The position numbers and the translations under genes were made by a program. Positions 1 through 12,300 of a DNA stretch of 64,000 nucleotides are shown piece after piece (the stretch's first letter is position 1; each line of letters starts with the position of its first letter). The DNA is taken from positions 13,827,351-13,891,350 of the forward strand of contig NC_079877.1 in assembly GCF_029227915.1 (NCBI RefSeq). The letters run 5' to 3'. The notes under the pieces were generated by a model. It saw only the letters and a program-made list of their open reading frames with translations. It ran no database searches and was not told where the DNA came from. This DNA comes from Hydractinia symbiolongicarpus. Lineage: Eukaryota > Cnidaria > Hydrozoa > Anthoathecata > Hydractiniidae.

Positions 1-374
1 TTTACTCTCTGCTGTCAGTCAATTCATGTATGGATGATTTGCAAAGGAAAAATCGCCTTCACCTTAAGTAGTGTAAAAAAGTAACAATCGTTCAGTAGGA
101 AATCCTTAAAAGTAACAATCATTCAGTATGAAATCCTAAAAAGTAACAATTGTTCAGTAGGAAACCCTAAAAATTAAAAATCGTTCAGTAGGAAATCCTT
201 AAAAATAACAATCTTTTAGTAGGAAATCCTAAAAAAATAACAATCTTTTAGTAGGAAATCCTGAAAAAGTAGATTATTCTTGATAAAATGGTATTGTCAT
301 ACCCTGCTACTCAAGGTTGTTTCCTACTATATTGTGCCAGAAAGCCTTTGTAACACATAAGGTGATATGTTTAG
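1..374. other. Intronic sequence upstream of the first visible CFAP44 exon
   Basis: No exon with consistent splice phase was found here. The first in-phase exon of the plus-strand gene begins at 375. The stretch is dominated by a short tandem repeat, listed separately. I cannot exclude a small exon near 1-90, but none of its possible donors gives a phase that joins the exon at 375. Confidence 0.4.
61..262. repeat. Minisatellite, about 33-bp unit, six copies
   Basis: The core AGTAACAATCGTTCAGTAGG followed by AAATCCTAAAA repeats about six times with small changes, for example CGTTCAG to CTTTTAG. It lies in the intron before exon 375-449. Confidence 0.8.
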
Positions 375-3300
375 GTTGGTAATGAAGTGAAGTTATTATC
401 TATGGTAAAATCAGTTGATGATGAAGAATCTACCATATGGTATGCCCAGGTAGGATATTGTATTTGTAACTAGTTTTAAGCTGCTGTGTAATACATATGG
501 TTAGTCAGAATATGTTGATATTTTTTCCTTAAATACTAAACTCTAATATTAGCATAACCAGCATTAATTATTATTAGCACCGGAGGGGTCAAAGTGCCCA
601 CGGGATCTTAGACTGTCCATAACCTTTGTTCGGCATCTACTTGATTCCTGAAATTTTGTGACTTTTCCTAAGTAGTAAATTGTAATTTTTATGGTAAAAT
701 TTTATACTTTATTAAATTTTTGCGACAGAGTGAATATTATGTGCATTTTAAAACGTGCTGATCTGCATTTATGAATTTTGAAAGATGTTGTAATATAATT
801 AACTAAACTAAAGTGTTGCTAAGGAGATTTATGGGTCATAGGGCTGAAACACAGTCTAGATTTAAAGGGAATACCTGGAATGCTATATTTATCATATTTA
901 AGAGGAAAAACAGATGTTTTTACCTTTAACTAAACTAAAGTGTTGCTAAGGAGATAAATGGTGGAATGGGGAGAAACACAGACCAGATTTATACCTCACC
1001 TGAAACATCTATGAATGCCATATTTATGTCGCACTAGATAAAAAAGCTGATGTTTATAACGTTAAAAAACCCTATTGGTACAAAAAGTTTTTTTAAAAAT
1101 CAATAAGTTGTTATTAATAAATATTATTCATTGTATTTATATTGTTATAGGATGCTTCTGGTGGAATATGGAAATTGGATTTGTCCTTTTCGCATACTGT
1201 ATGTCATGGTATTTTTATGATCCAATTATTTATCAACTTCCTAAAGTTTTTATAAATCCATCTTTATTAGAGGGAACCTGGTGCAAATTTTACTACCCTT
1301 ATTACTTTTTAATCACTTTTGTTTTAGATAGGTTTAGGCTAAAACATTTTAGAGTTTTTTTTCCATTAACATTATGAACAAAAAAGTTGGATTTTTATAT
1401 GTTTGTTGAAGGAAGGTAGAGCTAGGTAAAGAAAATTTAAACAATTTTTTTATGAAAGGGTATCTTTTTTGACCTAATTGTAATATAAATTGAAATTATT
1501 TTTTTTAAAAATAATGACATCAATTTTGTTTTTTATTACAATATTTGTTTAAATTAGTTTGTATACAACTTTTTTTAAAAATTGAATCATGCAGACTATA
1601 AGTTATCATTTTCTTCTTCTTTTTTATTCGTTTATTTAGAGTCAATCTCCCGATAAATTATTTTCATATCATTCTGGGAATGTTTCGACTGTAGCATTAT
1701 CCCCTATCTCTCATTTTGCAGCCACAACTGGACAGGATGGTGAGTACAAATTTGTTTTTTTGATAACACAGTTTCTTTTAGAAGGTTAAATACATAAAAA
1801 ACACATTTTATTTCAGGTACTGTTCGTTTATTTGACTTTCTATCAAAGATTCCACTCTGCAACAAAAAGTTTAATTTCTCTGGATGTTCACTTCTCTGGA
1901 TGCCTAAAATCGTAAGTGTTTTTCTATCATCCGTCATTTTGATAACATTCTATCAAACCCTGATTTATTCTTTAATTTTTTTAGGTTGATTCCACATGCT
2001 CCTCTATCCTTGTTGGTTTTGCGGACGGAGTTGTTCGACATTTGTCAATAGCCAAAAATACGCAAAAAAGTGGGCGCAAAAAACACAACATATCAAATGT
2101 TACATTACATTTGACACAAGTGTTTAAACCACACATTAAACCAGTGACTTGTATGGCTATAGATGGGACTGGGAAGATTCTCGCAACAGGGGTTGTTATG
2201 CTCACCTAATCATTTACCGCTCTGTGTGTGCCATATTGATACTAACATTTTGAGTGTCTTGAATAAAACTAAACTTCATTTTTTTAGAGCACAGATGAAA
2301 CTGTTTTTTTCTTCAGTATGGAGAAAACCATTAGGCCAATAGGTTTTGTTGAAACTGCAGCTGAAGTTGTGTCCATTCAATGGTCAACAATTAAAATGGT
2401 GAGGATGAAAAAAGTTAAATAATTATTGATTTTTATAAACGAGATATTAACATATTATTGGCAACTTTAGTCATTCTCCCCTGCCAATTGTCAGCCTTAA
2501 TTTGTCTGTCACACAGACTGATTTCGAGCAGGCTTACAAATAGTCTTCACTCTTATTTGTCTGTCACACGGGTGTGTGACAGACAGATAACGAATGAAGA
2601 ATGTACATCATAGCAATGCCCGGAATATGTATGACACGTGTTTTTTATGGGCTGGCGATCAGTTAATTAAAAATGGTATAGCTCATTTCGGCAGACCTTT
2701 GTTCATGCTGAGTTAAATTGATTTCAAATTAATATAATATTGTATGTACAAATTATCAATTTTCTCGTTGAGTCAATTCATTTACTTACACAGTCACCAT
2801 TTCAGTCATTGAGAAATACAATCATAAGATCTAGAAAAAAAAGTAAATCTCCTACAATCAATTTGTAATTTTGTCAAAACATAAAACTGTTGTAGTTTTT
2901 AGATTATGCAACAACCAAGGCACAAGCCAAAAATAAATAATTCTCTGTGCATAAATTTTGAAGCAATTCTTACAGCATAAGCAAATAAAACCTATGGTGA
3001 GATTGCTCCTCATGTGACAATTAAAATTTAATGCGCCATTACCAGTGTTGATAATGAGTTTAATCAACATACGTTTTGTGAGGTTTAAAGTCATTTTGGC
3101 AATTGTCAAGGAAAATAATTTAAAGCAATGAGGCTTCTCCGATTGAGCTCGAACTAAGAATATCAGTAGGATAAGAACTGCTTTTCATTTATAGGAAAAT
3201 TATTATAGGGAAATAACACAATAAATTATTTGTCAGTGGCAGTGTAAATAAAAAAATTGAATATTTTTTCATATATTATACCGCATTATATTCCATTAAA

Positions 3301-6300
3301 TATTTAACATAATTTTCATGGATATCTTATATATTATAAGATATCAATATTTATCCATCATTATTGATTCTTACACAGGGTAACAAACTGTTGGTGGCGT
3401 GTAGGAATGGTAGCATACAAGAGTTCCTGCAACCTTCTTCTGGAAAATTTGATACAACCAAATCATTTCAGTTACCATTGCAAGGCTTGTTATCAAAAGA
3501 ATATCAGTTTAAAAGCATCAAAGATGAACTGCTAGTATGAATTTTTTTTTGGTCTAAGGTTTTTGTATCAAGGTTTTTTTCTTAAATTCTGTAAAAATTG
3601 TTTACTAATTAGGAAAAATTAGAAACTTGGAAAAAAAATAGAATTATTTCGAGAAAGAATTGGATGTTATTTTAGTCCAGAATCTCAAGGTCACTTGTTA
3701 CTTTTTGTTTCTCATGTGATTATATCTTTCTTCCACTTTTTAGCTATTTCTTCTATAGACTCTGCTATGAGAACTAAATTACCTGCATACAATAACAAAA
3801 AACGGACACACTGCTCTGAACTCTATCAACAGTTCTTCTAAGACTAAAAAAACGGAGGACTAAGTACAGAACCTTGATGTACACCAACATTCACACTAAA
3901 TTTATCAATAAGGAATTCGTGAGGCGACTTCTAGTATTGCTGTACATAGACTGGCCCATCTTAACTAGCCGTTCTTATAGTACACCAAATAACTTTACGT
4001 GGAACTCTATCAAAAGCTTTCTCCTAATCGACAATAGACAAAATTGACATTCTTTCTCTTTTTTAAATACTTCCTAAAGATGTCTGAGTAAAAAAATTGC
4101 ATCTTTAGTGCCACGCCCAAAACAAAACTGAATTTGATCTTCTCCATATGATTTTTTTCTCTATGTAACTTACCAATCACTCTTTCAATTACTTTTATAA
4201 TTTGATCAACCATTTATAATCCTCTATTATTAAGGCATCGCCCTTGCCATCAAATCATTTAAGTATTGCACTTGACAGCCAGTCTCTCAAAAACCATCTT
4301 TATAATCCGATTGGCAAGACTTGTTATAAGTTCAAGCCTAGTTTATCTAGACGCTTTTACTATCTCTGCAATTGCACCTGACATTCCAACAGCCTTGCCA
4401 ATCTTCATTTTCTCAATAGCCTCCACTTCCCATTCTGTGTTGATATGCATGGCTGGCCTCTCTACTGCATTGTCAGACAAATTATCCTCATCCCATCGAA
4501 ATCAGCGTTTGACCACCTCATAATTCGAAGATTTTTGATTTTTTCCACGACACATTCATCGTTATGTGTACAACATTTTAATTAGCCTGTTTTATATGAC
4601 TTGCTATCTTGAATACCTCATTACGCCTGTTACATCTGCAAATTCGTTTCTCTCTGCCTCTGCAGTACGAGCATGGTACTTTGCTTTTAAGTGGATATTT
4701 TTATTACCATTTGACTCTTCCAACTTTTCCTCCTTTCCTTTGTACACTGGTTAACCTCATTAATCCATCACCAGCTCTGGTTATGTCTAGCTGGTCCTTG
4801 TTGTTATTGGTAATCTATTTAAATTGTAAATTTCACAATTGTGCTATATTTATGCATTAAAATCTAATTAAGGCTGATAGAAACCAGGTTTAGATTTTCT
4901 GTATCCAACGAATTTTTGCATGAAACTAATTTTTCTACTCAAATACAATATTCTATTTGCTTGGTCTTTTTTTGGCGTGTAAAATTCTCTACGTCTTTTT
5001 TTACTTCAACTCTGCAGACACCCTGACCACCCTCGTGCTGCAAAGTGTCATTGAGAATGGCCCCAGCAGTGAGCCAAGACCAAAAATTTCATTCGTTGTT
5101 GCATTAGTTTCACACTCACGAGTAGCTTTTGAAATGAAGCGATAGGTGAATTCTCGCTTTAAGTGAGAAAGGCGTCTTATGACAATAACGTACTTGTTTT
5201 AGAAAGCTGAAGAAGATGTAAGAAAAGCTAGGGAAGAGGCTGAAAGGATACGCATAAGAGACGAAGAAAGAGCTCGTCGCAAGGCGCAGGGAATTGAAGA
5301 AGAAGATGAGGAAGAAGAGGAAGAAGAAGTAAAAGATGATGATGATGATGATGATGCTCCTCCAGTTAAACATCCACAGGGAGATGTCTTGAAAGCATTT
5401 TATCGTGGTAACACGGGAAAGTTTGTGCTGACAATGGTATACTATTGTTGAATAGCTAATTAAGTTAGAAAGGAGAATAGTTGGAGTATTGTGATGCTAA
5501 GTTTTATTGATGATAAAAAATCTTAGCAAGGTTTACTTTATTTATTGATTATACATTTTACGTAATATGATATATATTTAGGACGGCTGGGATGCAGGAT
5601 ACCTCTACGAATGCAGTTTTGAGAATGAAAACGAAAGTTCAGTGCGGGCCATTAAAATTCCAGATATTAATGATGTTCCTGTCACTTCGTTACATTTCAG
5701 GTGAAATTTGCATAATGATATCCCAATCTCAATCAGCCTATATATAAAAAAAACCTGTGAATTTTTTGATACTTTTTAACCAACTGTCTTCTTATTGTTC
5801 ATAGTTTGGTCCTAATTTTGACAGTAATAATTTCAAGCTAAAGTTACTTATGACATTTTCTGTGGTTTTTTATGTTGATTTACATTTGGCTACCTTACAA
5901 TATTCATTTTTCAGCAAAGATGGAAGCTACCTTGCATTCGGTCTAAAAGATGGTGCGTTACGTGTTCACAGCATGGCGTCATGTACATTGGAAAATTTGA
6001 CTTCATATTGGTATACAAACGCGCACGATAATGATTATGGCTCTGTTTCTGACATCGAGATTAGTTTTGATAGCAAATTTTTGATCAGTGTTGGTAATGA
6101 TGGCAACATCTTTGTATTCTCATTTATGGATGAAGCCAAACTGAAAGCTGCCTTAGCTCAATTGAAAACAAACATTAACGCAAAGGTTGGTTTTTCTTCC
6201 TCAAAATGTAAAAACGTTTCTTTTCCAGCAAAAGGCAAGAAACATGGTAATATGAAAAAAACTTGACACGAATATGCGAAGACTCACAGAGATACAACTG

Positions 6301-9300
6301 GGATAAAAATATTGTATGATGCCATCCAGTCAGCTCTGACGTCACACATGAGTTTGTTAATAATTAAAATGTAACAGAACATTGAATAATCGAAGAAATA
6401 ACAAGCGTTACAAATCACAAGCGATAATAATAGAAAGTCTTGGTTGCGATTTGTATATATGTTTTATTTTGTGTAATTTTAGGATGTAGATACGAAACCC
6501 GCTGATGACATTGACGATCCTAAACATTACAGGTACGTACAATTGTGGATGTTGTTGAATATTTTTTTGTGTGTAGATGTGCTTACGCTGTGGTAAGCTG
6601 TTGTGATATTTTCTACATGTTTAGTATTGAGTTAGAGAAACAAAAAGCTGAACACGATAGAATGGTGCGTTTAGCTGAAGAGAAAAAACAGCAAGTAAAA
6701 AACACGATTGGAAAGCTTAGAAGACAGTTTCGTAAACTGAAAACAAGGAATGAGGAACTTCCCAGCTATCTGCAATTACCAACAAGTGTAAGTTAAATTT
6801 TTTTTTCGATTGTTGGGGATGTTGTTTCGGTATGACTGTGCAATGCTCATAATATTCTGATTTCTTAACGTGATAGTTTAGTAGTTGTTAATGTTGGGTA
6901 GATGTTAACGTTGACTTCTAATATGTGATAAGAATTTATAAACCCTAAAAGTAATATGATTTGTTGGAAATTTAAGAAACGAAAGATTGATGTTGACAAT
7001 AAACTTCAAATTCTTTTGTCTTAGTTTTTATTTATCGAGTATTTCAAGAATATGAGAAATATTAGAGTCGTGTTGGTTTTTGTGTACTTCACAGGAAATA
7101 TTTAGAAACTCTGTAAAAAACACAGAGAATGTTTAAACATTTTTTTCTAGTAAAGTTTTTATTATTTCGTTATAGAAAAGTTCTAATGTTATATTTGAGT
7201 TATTTCCAGCATGTTGTGCCCCCTTGTCTTCTTTATTTTTTTACATCGTACTCAATGGAAGTCTTCCTTACGTACGATGTAAGGCCACAACACAAGAAAA
7301 TTCAGGGAATATTTAAAAAAAATCTTGTCTGAACTCTGATACTTTAACACATTTTTTTACACATATTATCTGTTCTATTTTTTCTCTTATAAATATCTTT
7401 TAATTAGAGCTTGTCCAACCGTAGTTAGAAATAAAACTATAATGATCAAAATAAAAGTCGTCATTAAGATTCTATCCATTAACTCCACAACAGCCCGTGC
7501 GTACTTTGTTTGGCTGTGTTTCCACTTACGTCTCTCACTTGAAAGTTGAAGTGACCTGTGTAAGGTTTTCAAATACGTTATGATAGATTTTAACGTCTTT
7601 TCTTTTTTCTGTTTACTTAGTACTGGTATCGCATATTTTCGTGCATTGTACTCGTTGAACCATTTTTTTATTTTCATTTTGACTCGCCTTTGATTTGATT
7701 TCTTTGTTAAAATGTTCACAATTTCAACATCGTCTTTTTCTTGCAGTGCTTGTTCTTTTTGTTCTTCCTCCTCTTGTGGTTCCTGTGTTTCCACATTTTT
7801 ATAGCCTCTGTTTGGTGAATTTTTGTTTTGTTTTAAAAATGCGCTTTTTGTGTCTAGTAAATACTTACATTTGACTCCAATTATTGGGAGGTATTTTCCA
7901 ATCTTCAGGAGACATATTTCAATTGGGTTGTATTTCGTATCTAACTTGTAAATTTGACGGTAGAACATCTTAGTAACGAAAGCCGTTACAAACGTTGACA
8001 TGGAAACGATAATGTTTATACCAGTAAAGAATTGTCCAGCTACTGGCAGATGTTGGGAGTTTATCGGTAAGCTTTGATTCAGTTGTTCTATTATGTAAAA
8101 TACTAATGTTAATAGAACACGAAGACTGAATATAATTCGTTCTCTACAATCGATGGGCGTTGCAAACCCCAGCAAAATGGTGGTGCAGAGCAAACTACTT
8201 TGGAAAAACATAAGCATACTGTAGAATTTTGATTTTCGTTTAATTTTCATATGCATGGTGACGGTGGAGTACGGTTTGTCGCAACATTCGTATTTTCTCA
8301 TATCATTATGCATACTACCAGACATAAGCTCCCACGCAGAGCTCTTTTTGTAATCTATTAGAGTAAACTCACTTGCAGTGGATAAATGTATTCTTGTTGC
8401 ATCATTGATCCAGGAGGTAAAGGAGATATTGCATTCTTGTTCGTCGTAAGGGAAGGAGAGCACGTTAAAATAACATGTTGTGTATGCTGCCAGTGGAAAT
8501 TTTGATTGGTGCGTTCCGTCATATGACATGTGCACTGTAGTCGTGTTGTCAAATAAGTACATGTTGGTTTTGTTGCCGATCCTAGTATCATAAAAACATA
8601 CATGTAAATACTATAGTGAGTTTGTGCTGTTTTATCATCTCGTCTTATGTGATACAAACTATTAGTGTGCAACAGTACATTCCTCTAACAGATCATTATG
8701 CAAATATCAGATCAATTAGCTGTTTGGCTGAGTTAAAGCCGAGAAAATATAATATATATTTGACCTTATTTATTTATTATTGTGTATTTTATTCATCACA
8801 ATTTACGAATTTTCTTTATCGACGAAGGAATAAAGTCTAGGCAAATTAAAAAAAATATCTCAGTCCCAAATAAATTTGTGCATTAGTATGTTTGGTACCG
8901 TTATAGCCGAAATTTTATTAGAATAATACACTAAGAGCCTCGCATCTAGTTTCTTGGGTGAGGAAAAGTTACCTAACAAAACACAGTGAAGGTTTAAAAT
9001 TCCAAACTTATCGAAATCATATTTAAGTTTCCATGCATTTTACAAGACATGTTTTAGCACCATAAACCTATATAACTTGATCAAAGCTGGTCTCAGTAAG
9101 AAATTCTAGAAAATAGAATGACCTGGTTCATCCCTCCGTGAATAATTACACACCAGAATATGCGAATTATAACCAAAAAAAATTGTTTTCACATTTACTG
9201 TCTCTCTTTCATCTGGTGCATTTCATCTGGTGCATTTTGAAGACCAGAATTCACAGAACCATTATTTTCTTAATACATCGATTCATATTTTCCTCAATTC

Positions 9301-12300
9301 ATTCAGACTTTAGAGATTGAAAGATTGCTATTGAATCACACAACTCCCCCCTTGACCAAGCAATCACATGTGAGGCTCCTATTGTGTTATTCTGCATGAA
9401 ATTACAATACTAACGTACCAAACATGTTAATACACCAATTTCTTCGGGGTCAAACCCTATTTCGCCCAGACTAATACCATTATAAATTCTTTCCAACAGT
9501 TGTATGCATGAGATGACGGTTTAAGGCCATTTTATGGATTTTGTCCAGAAACTTGTGAAAACAATAATAATACGTAAAAAAAGAGTCGGTCCTGTTAGCA
9601 TTTATTACAGTTAAAAATGCAGAAGATAACTTACTCTTGGAGAATGTATATATCAGGCAACCATAAAAGCCCTCTTTGAATTCTTATTCCTGTGATATTA
9701 TTGTGTTCGTTTGGATTCCATGTCATTAACTCGTTTTTCCATTTCTAGAAAGAAGTAAACAGTTTGATAAAGTACACAAGCCAAAAAGTTATATCCAGTT
9801 CTTCCTTAATTTTTATCTATACGTAGGGTAGCTTGCAAATTGAAAGTAAGTGAAAGGTCTGAGAGAGAATTTCAGACAACAAAATCAGAAACAGTCACGA
9901 AATGTTTTTATGGGAAAAGATAACGAAAATGAGAAGGCTAATGCTTCGTTTCTGAATTCGTGACTTTAGCCACACTCGTGCAACGTATTTTATCTGGCAC
10001 CATTGTTTTGTACCTTCAAGGTAGAACTCGAAGAATTTAAATTTTTAATGAGTAAGTGGTCATCCTGAAACAATGTTACTGTAACAACAAAACCCTCATA
10101 TACTGATGTGTTACCTGTGATAGCCAGATGTCTGTTTGAATGGCTTGTTCCCGTTCGTTCTATAAAAGACGAAAAGCGAGTATTGTGAAAAAAATGTTTA
10201 AGACAACATAGACGCAGAATATCTCAGATAACCCTTCCAACTTATGTGAATAATCTAATATTAATTACAACAACGATAAAACTATTGAACTCACAAACAA
10301 AATTATTCTTCTCAAGTGAACAGTCAATTCCACGGCAACCGAATCATTGCGAAGAATAGTCGGATGGATATTTTTATTGTATCCTCTCATTAGATGCTTG
10401 ATTAAAGTTTCTTCGTCTGACTGGACTGCTGACTCCACACCTGTAACAACAAACTTACGAATTTTCTTTATCGACGAAGGAATAAAGTCTAGGCGAATTA
10501 AAAAAAAATATCTCAGTCAGTAACTCAGTAACAACAAACTTCAACAAGTAACTGTTGTGTTATGGCATACAGTATTTTGAGTGGGAGTGGGGTAGGTAGA
10601 GTTGCTTGGTTGTGGGATGATGTGGAATTGGTTGGTTTTAGAATGATGTTGAGTTGATTTGTTGTGGGATGGCGTGGAGTTGGTTGGTTGTGGGGTGGTG
10701 TGATAATGTGGAGTTGGTTGGTTTTGGGATGATGTGAAGTTGGTTGGTTGTGAGATTACGTGGAGTTGGTTAGTTTTGGGATGACGTGAGTTGGTTGGTT
10801 GTGAGATTACGTGGAGTTGGTTAGTTTTGGGATGACGTGAGTTGGTTGGTTGTGGGATGACATGAAGTTGGTTGGTTGTGGGATGACATGAAGTTGGTTG
10901 GTTGTGGGATGACGTGAAGTAGCCACTATAACCCATATTTTTGAGAAATCCATAGTGTTAATAAACATCTAATTTGGTTTAGGAATAGACACAAATTAGC
11001 AACGTCTGTTTGGAAGTGAAGTGTGGAGGTGCTATGATAGGTCATTTCCTGTAGTACAAACATGCAAGCAAATTTAAAGTTATTGCAGTAGCGTCAGAAA
11101 GACAATTCTTTGGTGACCATCCATTATCAGCTATAGATAACATATCAATGAAAATTTTGTTTAGAGAGAAAGAATGTTCATTTACCTGTGATAATAATAA
11201 GAAGCAGTGATGTAATTGTAACTGATGATATTCTTGATGTCATTTTTTAAGTTTTATTTTGAGGACAGTGTCCAACTGTGAATTAATTGGCTTGTTATTC
11301 ATTTAATTGTGTCCTCTCTTGCGAGTTTTTCTAATTTTCAATTTCCAGTACTGCATTAGAACTTTTAATAAAATTCAAATGCCAATAATTTTACTTGTAA
11401 CCCTTCATAAGTTTTTAATGTTCTCCGCTCAAATCAGGTATATTAAGCCCTTGATTTTAAGAATTCACAATCTGCTGTTACCTTTTATATTTTCATCCTT
11501 TTTTTCTGCTGCTAATATTTTATTTAATCAAGAATAGATACTGCTAAGGATTTTTATAAGTCCAAATTATTCGTGCATCCCAATGTTTATGTTTTGCTGA
11601 TTAATAATTTAAGAAATTACTACAAAAAACATTGTTTTCCTCGTCTCTATGTTTGAATGAGCTTATCTAAAGAATAGAAATATTTAACAGAAGCAATGGA
11701 AATAAAAATAGAAATAATGTTTTTGTTTTTCTCCGCTTGAACGTCCACTGTCGACGTTGATAGCACCTGCTGAGAGAAAAAATGTCGTTATCTTTATCCT
11801 GATCAATATTGTATGGACACGAAAGTTCCTTGTTTGAACTTCTTCTAAATTCTATTTTTCCCTTAGCAGGGAAACTGCATGCTTTAAAATGCTTAGAGAA
11901 AAGAGTACGAATTCTTTACTGCAAATTTTCCATTCTTTTTTGTTACTGCAAACCTAAGATTAAGGACATGAGAATGACTTTCAAAATTATTCACTAACAT
12001 AAATTATCTTTTTGAGCATTTTTTACATTCCTATAGTTGCAATAAATTTCTAAAATATTTTTTTAGTTCTAGAAAGAGACAAATATCGAGTAAATTATCC
12101 TGACAACTCATAAATTGACGATTTCAACGGAACAGACAACATTTTAGATAATGAATAAAAGTCGAAATAGTCATTATTTCATTTGTTTCGTGTTTTGTTG
12201 ATTTTCTGTTGTGTCAAATTCACGTTTTTGATTGAATGTCCTCAGAATTTAAGACACTTTTGCGAGTTAACCGATGCCTGGTTTCTTATAGCCGATTGCT

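Noticed and set aside
61-262. CRISPR-like array
   Set aside because: Units are head-to-tail without unique spacers, in a eukaryotic intron. It is a minisatellite.
10541-10936. 131-codon minus-strand frame rich in Pro, Thr, Asn and His
   Set aside because: It is produced by the GTTGGTTGG minisatellite within intron 1 of the receptor gene, with no domain or splice support.
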